From NCBI GenBank assembly GCA_030744755.1, contig JASLPY010000039.1, positions 1 through 46,957 of the forward strand: DNA of 46,957 nucleotides, written 5' to 3'. The position numbers were made by a program, and so were the translations under genes. The DNA is from Kiritimatiellia bacterium. GTDB taxonomy: Bacteria; Verrucomicrobiota; Kiritimatiellia; UBA8416; JADHWI01. The notes under the pieces are model-generated. The model was not told the origin of the DNA and searched no databases. It saw only the letters and a program-made list of their open reading frames with translations. The stretch's first letter is position 1. Every line of letters starts with the position of its first letter. Positions 8,926 through 17,499 of this stretch are shown piece by piece.

Positions 8926-9704
8926 AGATCGCCATGCTAAGCCTGTCTATCCAGGGCGCTAAAGTTATCGCGGCGCTGCGGGAGCATTTCACCGATGCTG
9001 ATGTCTTCCTCCACGCGGATGTCGAAGGCTTTACCGACTGCACACGATTTGACCGCGTCATAGAGCTGGTACCTACCATTTTTCACAAGTACAAAGCCCT
9101 GGTTTTCGTAATGCCCTGCGGCGTGATCATAAGAGCCCTTGCTGACCTTCCCCGTGACAAGCATTCAGATCCGGCGGTGATAATGCTCGATGTTGGCGGT
9201 CGCTATGCCGTGAGCCTCCTGAGCGGGCACGAAGGCGGGGCCAACGATCTGGCAGTCAGGATATCGAACGCCATCGGCGCCGAGCCCGTGATATCGACAA
9301 CGAGCGAAGCTGTTAAGAACATTATAGCCGGGGTTGGCTGCCAGCGTGGCATTCCAGCCGATCGGTTGGTCGAAGCCATAAAGGGCGCCGCCCAGCAGGC
9401 GGACATACGGATCGAGGACATCAGGTATATTGCTTCGGCCGACATCAAAGCCGACGAAGAGGGCCTGATCGCAGCGGCAAAGGAATTGGACATACCGTTA
9501 AGATTCATAGCATCAGATCAGATCCGAAACACCAGGAGAGAGTTCACATGCACGAAACTGGCACAGGAGAAAGTCAACCTTCCAGCGGTCTCCGAACCGG
9601 CGGCATTGCTGGCGGGTCAACGGACGGAGCTGATATTACCCAAGACCAGCTTCAACGGAATCACGGTGGCGCTGGCCAGGGAAAACTGTTCGTCGTTGGA
9701 ATAG
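8922..9704 (+). CDS. cbiG: Cobalt-precorrin-5A hydrolase CbiG
   Basis: The 260-residue protein opens the delta-lactone of cobalt-precorrin-5A and releases acetaldehyde. The N-terminal half has LVFVMPCGVIIRALA and the GRYAVSLLSGHEGGANDLA segment diagnostic of CbiG; the C-terminal CbiG domain includes IIAGVGCQRGIPADRL and ends with KTSFNGITVALAREN. It is shorter than many relatives (often above 300 residues), mainly between the two domains. The start overlaps cbiF (ATGA). The last 157 bases overlap the predicted cbiH frame. Confidence 0.92.
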   Translation: MKIAMLSLSIQGAKVIAALREHFTDADVFLHADVEGFTDCTRFDRVIELVPTIFHKYKALVFVMPCGVIIRALADLPRDKHSDPAVIMLDVGGRYAVSLLSGHEGGANDLAVRISNAIGAEPVISTTSEAVKNIIAGVGCQRGIPADRLVEAIKGAAQQADIRIEDIRYIASADIKADEEGLIAAAKELDIPLRFIASDQIRNTRREFTCTKLAQEKVNLPAVSEPAALLAGQRTELILPKTSFNGITVALARENCSSLE

Positions 9705-10408
9705 GCCCCGGCAGCAGGGAAGACCGGACGCACCGCGCCGAAAACGCCATTGCTCAAAGTCAGGCGGTCTTTGGCTACAATCGCTACCTGGATCTTATCG
9801 CCGACCTGACAGAGGGCAAGGACGTCGAACGGTCCGGAATGCGCCAGGAGCGTGAGCGTTGCCTGGCTGCCCTGAAACGGGCAGAGGAAGGTCATGTAGT
9901 CTCCATCGTATCCTCCGGAGATCCTGGTATATATGGCATGGCCGGGCTCGTAATCGAGCTCGCCGGTTCCGAAGGTATCTCGGTCCCTGTCGAGATCGTG
10001 AGTGGCGTCACAGCTTCACACTCCATGGCCTCCCGGCTTGGTGCACCGTTGATGCTGGACTATGCCTGCATTTCTCTGAGCGACCTGCTTGTACCGTGGG
10101 AAACCATAGAGGAGCGCCTGCGGCATGTAGCACAGGCCGACCTGGTGGTGGCGCTGTACAATCCGCGTAGCAAGAAGCGCATCCATCAGCTCGATGACGC
10201 CGCGGAGATATTCAGACAGCACCGCCCTCCCACCACGCCTGTCGGCATCGGGACTGCAATCGGCACAGGAGAAGAGGAGGTCCTGATCAGTGACTTGTCG
10301 AACTTTCTTGATTTCGAAATTGCCATGCGGAGCACAGTGATCATTGGCAACTCCTCTTCCCGAGTCATCGGCAAATGGTTCGTCACACCGCGAGGATACC
10401 GGGTATGA
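9548..10408 (+). CDS. cbiH: Cobalt-factor III / precorrin-3B C17-methyltransferase CbiH
   Basis: This tetrapyrrole methylase methylates C17 and contracts the ring. The catalytic fold begins at about residue 52 (KLFVVGIGPGSREDRT) and contains VSSGDPGIYGMAG and IVSGVTASHSMASRLGAPL. The first 50 residues are a Gly/Ser/Thr-rich stretch not normally present. Two starts are possible: the ATG at 9548, which has AGGAG nine bases upstream but lies 157 bases inside cbiG, or an unusual start near 9680-9700 giving a normal-length protein; no ATG or GTG is in frame there. I keep 9548. The stop overlaps cbiJ. Confidence 0.88.
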   Translation: MHETGTGESQPSSGLRTGGIAGGSTDGADITQDQLQRNHGGAGQGKLFVVGIGPGSREDRTHRAENAIAQSQAVFGYNRYLDLIADLTEGKDVERSGMRQERERCLAALKRAEEGHVVSIVSSGDPGIYGMAGLVIELAGSEGISVPVEIVSGVTASHSMASRLGAPLMLDYACISLSDLLVPWETIEERLRHVAQADLVVALYNPRSKKRIHQLDDAAEIFRQHRPPTTPVGIGTAIGTGEEEVLISDLSNFLDFEIAMRSTVIIGNSSSRVIGKWFVTPRGYRV

Positions 10409-11925
10409 TTCTTCTGCTGGGCGGCACAACTGAAACAGCTGCTATTGCCGATGGCCTGGCAAACAGCGGGTTGCCCGTACTGGTCTCGACCCTTACTCAG
10501 ACTCCTCTGAACAGGGGGAAACACCCGAATGTGCAACAACGCACCGGGACGCTGGAGTCAGCCGGAATGAAGGCGCTCGTCAAAGACAGCAACATCACAA
10601 GCGTAGTGGATGCCACTCATCCCTACGCCGCGCAGGTGACGGAAACCGCTCTGCACGTGTGTCATGAGCTCGCCATCCCCTACTATCGCTTTAATCGCCC
10701 GGGTCGCTCAGAAAACGACGCTCACATCCACGCGGAACCTGACCACCAGGCGGCTGCGAAGAAAGCCTGCAAGCTGGGATCAGTCATTCTTCTAACTATT
10801 GGTTCACGAAACCTCGAGCCATACGTTGAGGAATGCAGGGAGACAGGCAGCGAACTTTATGCGCGCGTACTCCCCTGCGACGACTCACTCCAGAAGTGTC
10901 GAGAGCTCGGCCTCCCCGAATCACACGTGATCGCCGCACGCGGACCCTTTTCAGTTGACGAAAACGAGGCGTTGATCGCAGAACATGGGATCACGGTTAT
11001 GGTCACAAAGGACAGCGGTGATGCAGGCGGAGTGCCCGCGAAGATTGCCGCAGCGAAGAACCGGGGTTGCTCGCTCGTGTTTGTCGAACGCCCGATAGCC
11101 CACGACAGCGCTACGGATTACGAGACTATCTCGTCCCTGGTATCAGCGATCGTGACTGCAGAGACCCGCCCGTTTCGCGTTGGAACCACGTCATTCATAC
11201 TCAAAGACGACATCCTGCCCAATGTACGTTTTCTTGCAGACAAGGTTGACGATATTGAGTTGCTGCTGTTTGAATCCGACGGACAGTCGCCTTTGCCCGG
11301 TGAAGATGTTGTCGAGGCGCTCGCTTCCCTGGCCACGCAACACAGACTGTCATACACGGTCCATCTTCCGCTGGACGCCTGGATAGGCAGCGAAGACGAA
11401 AGCGTGCGTTCGCTATCAGTAGCGAAGCACAGTGCCGTCATTCGTCGCTTTCTTCCGCTTCAGCCCCGCGGCTATGTCCTGCACTGCCGCCTTAACGATC
11501 CGCCGGGAGATTTGGACAGGTGGCGTGAGGCGGTCGCGCGATCCCTGGATGAGATCCTTGATGCCGGCATTCCACCGCAACGCCTGTGCATTGAAATCCT
11601 GGATTATCCGTTCGAATGGATTGAGCCTGTCGTGCGCGCGCACGGCGCCTCCATCTGCATGGACCTCGGACATGTCATCGCCGCCGGCAGGTCTGTAACG
11701 GAATGTATCGACCAGTATCTCGATCGTACTGAAATCGTTCATCTGCACGGAGTGGATGACAAGCGCGATCATCGATCTCTCTCGAAACTTCCTCCTGATT
11801 TGCTCGCCACCATCCTGGCGCGCCTGGCGAATGACACAAAGCGCGATCGGGTTTTGACATTGGAAGTATTTGATCGGGATACGTTCGAAGAGTCTCTGGC
11901 CTTAATCAAGGAGTATCTGGCATGA
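10405..11925 (+). CDS. cbiJ-cbiR: Fusion of cobalt-precorrin-6A reductase (CbiJ) and cobamide-remodelling hydrolase CbiR
   Basis: A 506-residue protein. Residues 1 to about 248 are CbiJ/CobK, the NADH-dependent reductase of the C18-C19 bond (MILLLGGTTETAAIADGL, VVDATHPYAAQVTE, VIAARGPFSVDENEAL). Residues about 255-506 are a TIM barrel of the AP-endonuclease/xylose-isomerase superfamily that resembles CbiR (FRVGTTSFILKDDILPNVRF, VDDIELLLFES, then putative metal ligands in TVHLPLD, VLHCRLN, CIEILDY, CMDLGHV and VHLHGVDD). CbiR of Akkermansia removes the nucleotide loop of cobamides so that a different lower ligand can be attached. The fusion places salvage and ring reduction in one polypeptide. 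The ATG overlaps the cbiH stop; upstream in-frame codons lie inside cbiH. Confidence 0.88.
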   Translation: MILLLGGTTETAAIADGLANSGLPVLVSTLTQTPLNRGKHPNVQQRTGTLESAGMKALVKDSNITSVVDATHPYAAQVTETALHVCHELAIPYYRFNRPGRSENDAHIHAEPDHQAAAKKACKLGSVILLTIGSRNLEPYVEECRETGSELYARVLPCDDSLQKCRELGLPESHVIAARGPFSVDENEALIAEHGITVMVTKDSGDAGGVPAKIAAAKNRGCSLVFVERPIAHDSATDYETISSLVSAIVTAETRPFRVGTTSFILKDDILPNVRFLADKVDDIELLLFESDGQSPLPGEDVVEALASLATQHRLSYTVHLPLDAWIGSEDESVRSLSVAKHSAVIRRFLPLQPRGYVLHCRLNDPPGDLDRWREAVARSLDEILDAGIPPQRLCIEILDYPFEWIEPVVRAHGASICMDLGHVIAAGRSVTECIDQYLDRTEIVHLHGVDDKRDHRSLSKLPPDLLATILARLANDTKRDRVLTLEVFDRDTFEESLALIKEYLA

Positions 11926-12455
11926 GTCACATTACGTTTGTTACGGGAGGATCCAGGAGCGGAAAAAGCCGCTACGCGCTGGACTGCGCCTTGCGCTGCG
12001 CCCCTCGGGCATTCATCGCAACGGCCATCGCGTTCGACGAGGAAATGAAAGAACGCATCGCCGCACACCAGGCTGAACGTGGCGACAGGTTCCAGGTCGT
12101 TGAGGAACCCATAAATCTCGCAGGTGCCGTGACCGGACTTGAATCGGGAACAGGTATCGCACTCATCGACTGCCTGACTGTGTGGCTCGGCAATCTCATG
12201 CATGAGCACGGCGACGACAGGGGTGACTATCCGGAACTGCAGGCTTTTCAAGCCATGTTGGACAATCCCCCTATGGACCTGGTGATTGTGTCAAACGAAG
12301 TTGGAATGGGAATCATTCCCGAGAACGCAATGAGCCGACGTTACCGCGACCTTGCCGGAACTCTGAATCAGCAGGTGGCTTGCAAAGCCGATAAGGTGGT
12401 CTTTGTGGTGAGCGGTATCCCCATGGTCATCAAGCCATCCGGGGGCGAAGCATGA
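11922..12455 (+). CDS. cobU: Adenosylcobinamide kinase / adenosylcobinamide-phosphate guanylyltransferase CobU
   Basis: The 177-residue enzyme phosphorylates adenosylcobinamide and converts it to AdoCbi-GDP, activating the corrinoid for lower-ligand attachment. The P-loop is FVTGGSRSGKSRYAL (residues 5-19); the RIAAHQAERGDRF segment holds the histidine that is guanylylated in this family, followed by VEEPINL, LIDCLTVWLGNL and VIVSNEVGMGIIPE. Four-base overlaps join it to cbiJ-cbiR and cobS. Confidence 0.95.
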   Translation: MSHITFVTGGSRSGKSRYALDCALRCAPRAFIATAIAFDEEMKERIAAHQAERGDRFQVVEEPINLAGAVTGLESGTGIALIDCLTVWLGNLMHEHGDDRGDYPELQAFQAMLDNPPMDLVIVSNEVGMGIIPENAMSRRYRDLAGTLNQQVACKADKVVFVVSGIPMVIKPSGGEA

Positions 12456-13216
12456 CCATGAAAACGAGCGAATTCGCGAAGGGACTGATCACGGCTCTGC
12501 AGACCCTGACAATTCTGCCGGTGCCGGGTCGTGGCGCCGAGCGTATGGGAGACGCATTGCGCTGGTTTCCGTTCGTCGGTTTCCTCCTCGGCCTGCTCGT
12601 GGTTCTGGCGGGGCGTCTGACGCTATGCGTCGGCGGCGGATGGAACTATGCCGCCGGCTTTGTAATGTTGACCGCCAGCATACTTTTGACACGCGCCCTG
12701 CATCTGGATGGAATCTCCGACTGGGCCGACGGTTTTTGGGGTGCTTTCGACAGGCAGCGTGTCCTGGCTATCATGAAGGACTCCAACTTGGGCACCTTCG
12801 GAACTGTAGCACTGGTATGGGTCCTGCTCGGAAAGTGGATAGCCTTGTCGCGGCTCGCCGGACATGATGGCTGGGGCTGGATTATCGGCGCGTTCACAAT
12901 TTCGCGGACCATGCAGGTTGTTCTTGCTGCGGCACATTCTTATGCACGCCCGGAGGAAGGGACCGGAAGTCCGTTTGTGTCGCAGGCAACCGTATCGATC
13001 GCAACCTGGGCACTGATTGAAGCGGCCATTTTGCTAACCGTTGTCTGCTGGCTCTCCTGGCCGCTGGTTCTGGCCGGCGCGTGGGGCGTGACACGCATTT
13101 TCGGGATCTGGTGCAACCGGCGCGTGGGAGGTGTCACGGGGGACCTGTTGGGTGCCTGCAGCGAAATAACAGAATTGCTGGCCCTGTTCGCAGGAGCCAT
13201 CCTGGTTGGAACATGA
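12452..13216 (+). CDS. cobS: Adenosylcobinamide-GDP ribazoletransferase (cobalamin synthase) CobS
   Basis: The 254-residue polytopic membrane enzyme joins AdoCbi-GDP to alpha-ribazole (phosphate). It shows the family motifs LTILPVPGRG near the N-terminus, WFPFVGFLLGLL, the metal-binding LHLDGISDWADGFWGAFDR (about residues 83-101), MKDSNLGTFG, and the C-terminal GGVTGDLLGACSEITE. Several hydrophobic helices span the sequence. The start overlaps cobU; downstream is a hairpin-pair repeat of about 55 bases before cbiB. Confidence 0.95.
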   Translation: MTMKTSEFAKGLITALQTLTILPVPGRGAERMGDALRWFPFVGFLLGLLVVLAGRLTLCVGGGWNYAAGFVMLTASILLTRALHLDGISDWADGFWGAFDRQRVLAIMKDSNLGTFGTVALVWVLLGKWIALSRLAGHDGWGWIIGAFTISRTMQVVLAAAHSYARPEEGTGSPFVSQATVSIATWALIEAAILLTVVCWLSWPLVLAGAWGVTRIFGIWCNRRVGGVTGDLLGACSEITELLALFAGAILVGT

Positions 13217-13249
13217 TGAACAACCCCGCGAAAGCAAGGGGACACTAAC

Positions 13250-13304
13250 GGGAGGGGCAGCGGCCTCGCTGCCCGCGGACACCGAGGCCGGTGTCCGTCC
13301 CGTA
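13250..13304. repeat. Hairpin-pair repeat, copy 1 (REP-like)
   Basis: Two adjacent hairpins, GGCAGCGGCCTCGCTGCC and GGACACCGAGGCCGGTGTCC, sit in a unit that begins GGGAGG and ends TCCCGT. A second copy lies at 14376-14430 with covarying stem changes (A/G and T/C), so the structure is maintained. The two copies bracket cbiB. Confidence 0.8.
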
Positions 13305-13362
13305 AAGGCATAGCCAAGAGACTTTGCCCCGTCCGAAGGGCGGGGTTGCGGAGAAGAATGAA

Positions 13363-14460
13363 GTGAAAACCTGTGCAATCATTCTGTCAGTCGCCTATCT
13401 GATCGACCGCATCCTGGGTGATCCCCGGTATGCGCTCCACCCGGTAAGGCTTATCGGCAGGCTCATTGCGTGGGTGGAATCCTGCATCAGACGCCTTGAA
13501 TGGGTATCCAGGGCCGGAGGTGGACTGCTCTGGGTTGTTTCGGTTATCACTGTTCTCGGCGCGTACGGTGTGGCTCGAACCGCCCTCACGGGCCTCCATG
13601 CTATGGCCCCTGTGGTGCTTGACTGCTTTCTCGTCTATTCCTGCATTGCGCTAAGAGACATGGAGCGCCATGCAGTACCCATCGCGCACGCGTTGAACGA
13701 TAGTGACACCGAGCGCGCACGCGAGCTGTTGCGTGGTATCGTGGGGCGCGATGTTTCGAAACTCGACGCCTCCGGAATCGCCAGGGCAGCCATCGAGAGT
13801 GTGTCCGAAAGTTTCCTGGATGGCTTTCTTGCCCCGGTGTGCTGGTTTGCAGCCGGTGCGGTTGCGGCACATTGGCTACCATTGAATCCCCTACCGGCGG
13901 CCACCGGGACCATCCTGATCTATCGAGTGGTCAACACACTGGACTCCATGGTCGGATATCATAGCGATCATCACCGGCAATTGGGATGGGCCAGCGCACA
14001 GACCGATGACGCCATGAACTTCATCCCGGCGCGCTTGGCGTTGCCGTTGATGGTGCCTGCGGCAGTACTGTGTAGACTGAATGCATCGGCAGGTTGGCGT
14101 ATCGCGCTGCGTGACAGGCTAAAGCATGCATCGCCCAATTCAGCCCATACCGAAAGTTTTGCAGCCGGCGCACTTGGAGTACGACTGGGCGGACCCACCG
14201 TCTATGCCCACGGCCGCGTCGACAAACCGTGGATTGGTGACGGGACAGACAGCCCCTCCGACAGCCACATCATCCAGGCCTGTCGCCTCACGGCCTGCGC
14301 CGGCTGGGTTTCAACGGTGATCGCCGTAATTCTTCTGGGATACATTTCGCAAGGAGCACCCCATTGGGGTGCAATGGGAGGGGCAGCGGCCTCGCTGCCC
14401 GCGGACGCCGAGGCCGGCGTCCCTCCCGTAGAAGTGCACGGGCATGGCCAGGGACTCTGA
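13363..14460 (+). CDS. cbiB: Adenosylcobinamide-phosphate synthase CbiB
   Basis: The 365-residue polytopic membrane protein couples aminopropanol (phosphate) to cobyric acid. Motifs include DRILGDPRYALHPVRLIGRL (about residues 13-32), the central SVSESFLDGFLAPVCWF, RVVNTLDSMVGYHSDHHRQLGWASAQTDD and GVRLGGPTVYAHG. The start is a GTG at 13363 with GGAGAAG upstream; the frame is open 13 codons further but those codons come from repeat-flanking DNA. The last 25-30 residues (from about 338, GGAAASLPADAEAGVPP) are encoded by a hairpin-pair repeat, so the native C-terminus was probably replaced or extended. Confidence 0.92.
   Translation: MKTCAIILSVAYLIDRILGDPRYALHPVRLIGRLIAWVESCIRRLEWVSRAGGGLLWVVSVITVLGAYGVARTALTGLHAMAPVVLDCFLVYSCIALRDMERHAVPIAHALNDSDTERARELLRGIVGRDVSKLDASGIARAAIESVSESFLDGFLAPVCWFAAGAVAAHWLPLNPLPAATGTILIYRVVNTLDSMVGYHSDHHRQLGWASAQTDDAMNFIPARLALPLMVPAAVLCRLNASAGWRIALRDRLKHASPNSAHTESFAAGALGVRLGGPTVYAHGRVDKPWIGDGTDSPSDSHIIQACRLTACAGWVSTVIAVILLGYISQGAPHWGAMGGAAASLPADAEAGVPPVEVHGHGQGL
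14376..14430. repeat. Hairpin-pair repeat, copy 2, inside the 3' end of cbiB
   Basis: Same unit as at 13250-13304, with GGCAGCGGCCTCGCTGCC followed by GGACGCCGAGGCCGGCGTCC. It is translated as part of CbiB. A further small hairpin, GCACCCCATTGGGGTGC, precedes it at about 14356-14372. Confidence 0.8.
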
Positions 14461-14493
14461 GCCTGCCCAAAGGACTGGCTTTCAAGGAACGAA

Positions 14494-17133
14494 ATGAGAA
14501 GACGAAACACACACGGGGGCGACCCTGATTCCGTCGCCTGTATGCTGGGCCTTCATGAGACACCCGAGGTCCAACTTGATTTCAGCGTCAACATCAATCC
14601 CCTGGGGCCACCCCCATCTGTAACAATGGCCCTTGCGGCAGCGTTGAGCACCATGCAGCGATACCCTCAGCACCACGCTGAAAAGGCCGCATCGGCTTTG
14701 GCCGCTGCCCACGATGTTGCGAGTGAGAGCGTTTTGGTCGGCAACGGGGCGACGGAGATCTTCGGATGGATACTCCAGTCCTTGAAGCCATCTTCCGCAG
14801 GTTGGTTGTCACCCACCTACTGCGGCTACTCCGAAGCTTGCCGCGCCTCTGGCGTCAAGGGACGTTCCCTGGGTGTCACATCCTCCGCCACGGGATTCGG
14901 AATCGATTTTGAAGCCCTGAAGTCGTCTAAAGCTGACCTGATCTTCCTTGCATCACCCAACAACCCCACAGGGACAACCCTGCGGCGTCAGGATGTACTC
15001 GACCTGGCGACGACGCTGGAAAGAACATGGATCGTGGTTGACGAGTCATTCCTCGACTTTCTACCTGACGCGGCCGCACGCACTCTGATTTACAGAGACA
15101 TGCCGCACAACCTGATTGTCGTCAAATCATTAACCAAGTTCTTTGCCATTCCAGGTCTGCGCCTCGGAATGGCCTGCGCCTCAGCGGAAACCGCCGAGCG
15201 CATCCGGGCGTCCTCGCTGCCATGGAGTGTAAACGGCATCGCACAAATGGCAGGAGGGCAGCTCTATACCGACCAGTCATATCTTGAGAGTTCACGAAGA
15301 GAAGTGATCGATCTGCGAGCTCGTCTCGAGTCAGGGCTCAAGGAGATTCCAGGGATCACGGTCTTTCCTTCCGAAAGCAACTTTCTACTGGTACGCCTCC
15401 CCGAAGCCTGGCCGGCGAAACGCTTGCAGGCCGCCATGCTGCCGCAAGGGATATTGATACGCACCTGTGAAGATTTCGAGGGACTCGATAAATGGTATTG
15501 CCGCCTCGCCGTGCGGCCCGAGCATGAGACAGCGCTTTTCCTGGAGGCATTCTCTGAACTGATCAACGGCAACAAATCTTGCGCCGCGAAGAAGACCCCA
15601 GCCATCATGGTCGTGGGGACTACCTCCAATGCCGGTAAAAGTGCAGTTGCCGCGGGCCTCTGTCGATATCTTGCACGGCGCGGAGTCGCTGTGTCTCCCT
15701 TCAAGGCTCAGAACATGGCTCTGAACAGCTTCGTAACGCAGGAGGGTGGTGAAATGGGCCGGGCGCAGGTTGTTCAAGCCGACGCGGCCGGGATCCCGCC
15801 GCATACCGACATGAATCCAGTATTGCTGAAGCCGCTGGGCGATGACGGATCCCAGGTAATCGTTAATGGTCTGGCCATCGGCAATTTCAAGGCACGTGAA
15901 TACTACGCAATGAAGAGTCAGATGCGCCAGGCTGCTCACGATGCCTATGATCGTCTCGCCGCACGCTCCGAGCTCATTGTCATGGAAGGCGCCGGGAGTC
16001 CGGCCGAGATCAACTTGCTCGCCGAAGACTTCGTGAATATGGATATGGCCGCATACGCTGATGCCATGACCATTCTGGTGGCCGACATCGACCGCGGTGG
16101 TGTGTTCGCGTCTATATTTGGAACGATTGCACTTGTACCGCCACGGCACAGGCATCTGATCAAGGGCGTGGTCATCAACAAGTTCCGGGGCGACGTTTCC
16201 CTTCTTGATTCGGGTATCAGGGACATCGAAGCGATGACCGGCGTACCTGTTCTTGGTGTGCTGCCTTATCTCAAGGACCTTTCGCTTGAGGACGAGGATT
16301 CACTGGGCCTGGAGAACCGACCCGGGGAGACAGAGCCCCTCGTTGATATTGTCGTTGTGCGCTTGCCCAGGATCAGTAACTTCACTGACTTTCTCCCTTT
16401 GGAGCGGATGCGGGGCGTAAAGGTCCGCTATCTCCCCCACCCCGCTCAACTCGGTCAACCCGACCTGATCATAATCCCGGGAACAAAGAACACGCGCGGG
16501 GATCTGAAGTATCTCAAGGAGCAAGACTGGTTTGCCCCGCTAAGGAAGGCACCCGGCCGCGGCATTCCTGTCATCGGCATCTGTGGCGGATACCAGATAC
16601 TGGGCGACACCGTTGACGATCCCGAAGGTGTTGAGGGCAAGCCGGGATTAGAGTCAGGCCTGGGAATGTTGCCGATCACTACCGTTCTAAAAGCAGAGAA
16701 GGAACTCTCCCAAATCACCGGACACACCACGGAATCCATGCCGTTTTGTCCTGCAGGCACCCCGTTCTCAGGCTACGAAATACACGCAGGAGAGACATCC
16801 AGCCATGATCCCAGCCCTCACCCGCTGATAACAGAACATCGCGGAACTGACGCGCTGCGAGAAACCTCGGCTGCCGTCTCCAGCGATCAACAGGTCTTTG
16901 GATGCTATATCCACGGCCTTTTCGATGACAGAGAACTTCGCGGAGCACTTATCACTCATTTATGCGAACGAAAGGGCGTAATACTGCCGGAACAGGAGCA
17001 GGAGGAGGATCCGGGCAACGATGCTTTCGAACGGCTGGCAGACGGGCTGGAACAACACCTGGATCTTGGGAAGGTTTTTGGAGTACTTGATCTGTTAAGC
17101 GAAATAGAGATTCCTCGACTTCGCTCGGAATGA
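14494..17133 (+). CDS. cobD-cbiP: Fusion of threonine-phosphate decarboxylase (CobD) and cobyric acid synthase (CbiP)
   Basis: An 879-residue protein. Residues 1 to about 360 are a PLP-dependent fold-type I enzyme like CobD, which makes aminopropanol phosphate from threonine phosphate; the PLP lysine is K215 in SLTKFFAIPGLRLG, and DFSVNINPLGPP and SPNNPTG are family motifs. Residues about 367-870 are CbiP/CobQ, which amidates side chains b, d, e and g: P-loop VGTTSNAGKSAVAAGL, FKAQNMALNSF, amidotransferase cysteine C697 (GICGGYQILG) and histidine in GCYIHGLFDD. Both products feed CbiB, encoded just upstream. AAGGA precedes the ATG. The final residues (EIPRLRSE) are encoded by a palindromic repeat. 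Confidence 0.93.
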   Translation: MRRRNTHGGDPDSVACMLGLHETPEVQLDFSVNINPLGPPPSVTMALAAALSTMQRYPQHHAEKAASALAAAHDVASESVLVGNGATEIFGWILQSLKPSSAGWLSPTYCGYSEACRASGVKGRSLGVTSSATGFGIDFEALKSSKADLIFLASPNNPTGTTLRRQDVLDLATTLERTWIVVDESFLDFLPDAAARTLIYRDMPHNLIVVKSLTKFFAIPGLRLGMACASAETAERIRASSLPWSVNGIAQMAGGQLYTDQSYLESSRREVIDLRARLESGLKEIPGITVFPSESNFLLVRLPEAWPAKRLQAAMLPQGILIRTCEDFEGLDKWYCRLAVRPEHETALFLEAFSELINGNKSCAAKKTPAIMVVGTTSNAGKSAVAAGLCRYLARRGVAVSPFKAQNMALNSFVTQEGGEMGRAQVVQADAAGIPPHTDMNPVLLKPLGDDGSQVIVNGLAIGNFKAREYYAMKSQMRQAAHDAYDRLAARSELIVMEGAGSPAEINLLAEDFVNMDMAAYADAMTILVADIDRGGVFASIFGTIALVPPRHRHLIKGVVINKFRGDVSLLDSGIRDIEAMTGVPVLGVLPYLKDLSLEDEDSLGLENRPGETEPLVDIVVVRLPRISNFTDFLPLERMRGVKVRYLPHPAQLGQPDLIIIPGTKNTRGDLKYLKEQDWFAPLRKAPGRGIPVIGICGGYQILGDTVDDPEGVEGKPGLESGLGMLPITTVLKAEKELSQITGHTTESMPFCPAGTPFSGYEIHAGETSSHDPSPHPLITEHRGTDALRETSAAVSSDQQVFGCYIHGLFDDRELRGALITHLCERKGVILPEQEQEEDPGNDAFERLADGLEQHLDLGKVFGVLDLLSEIEIPRLRSE

Positions 17134-17193
17134 CATCTGCGATTAAAGCTGATTCCCTAGGGGAATGTCATGCTGAGCTTGCCGAAGCATCTC
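17107..17193. repeat. Imperfect palindromic element at the 3' end of cobD-cbiP
   Basis: The arm GAGATTCCTCGACTTCGCTC (17107-17126) continuing GGAATGACAT pairs imperfectly with the sequence ending GCCGAAGCATCTC at 17193. Elements of this type (TTCGCTCGGAATGACA) are dispersed in many bacterial genomes. It supplies the last codons and the stop of the cbiP frame. Confidence 0.6.
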
Positions 17194-17264
17194 GCCGAAG
17201 GCGCCGTTTCGACCGCGCTGGATTGAATTGACTTGGAACCATTAGATGACTATTCTCCACCCCA

Positions 17265-17412
17265 ACTATTCTTTCGGAGTACGGAACACGGTGAAATTCC
17301 GTGACGGACCCGCCGCTGTAACTGGGAACGTTGGTGCAAAGGCTTATGCCGGTCACTCCTTTCAGGGGGAAGGCTTGCACGAACGGATGATCCAGAAGTC
17401 AGAAGACGTGCC
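17265..17412 (+). promoter_or_regulatory. Cobalamin riboswitch 2
   Basis: The region contains the core ACGGTGAAATTCCGTGACGG and CCGCCGCTGTAACTGGGAAC (about 17288-17330) and a B12-box variant AGTCAGAAGACGTG at 17397-17410. It is followed by a terminator and lies upstream of the four-helix-bundle gene and the bza-type module, so lower-ligand synthesis is expected to respond to cobamide level separately from the main operon. Confidence 0.9.
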
Positions 17413-17445
17413 GGAAGATAGACAGGAATCTGAAGGTAAAGGGTT

Positions 17446-17483
17446 CTGGTTGACCAAGACAGGTCTACCAGGACTCTTTTTTT
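17446..17483 (+). terminator. Rho-independent terminator of riboswitch 2
   Basis: Arms CTGGTTGACC and GGTCTACCAG (one mismatch) flank the loop AAGACA and are followed by GACTCTTTTTTT. Position after the B12 box indicates a transcriptional expression platform. Confidence 0.82.
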
Positions 17484-17499
17484 GTTGCCTGTTGCCTGG

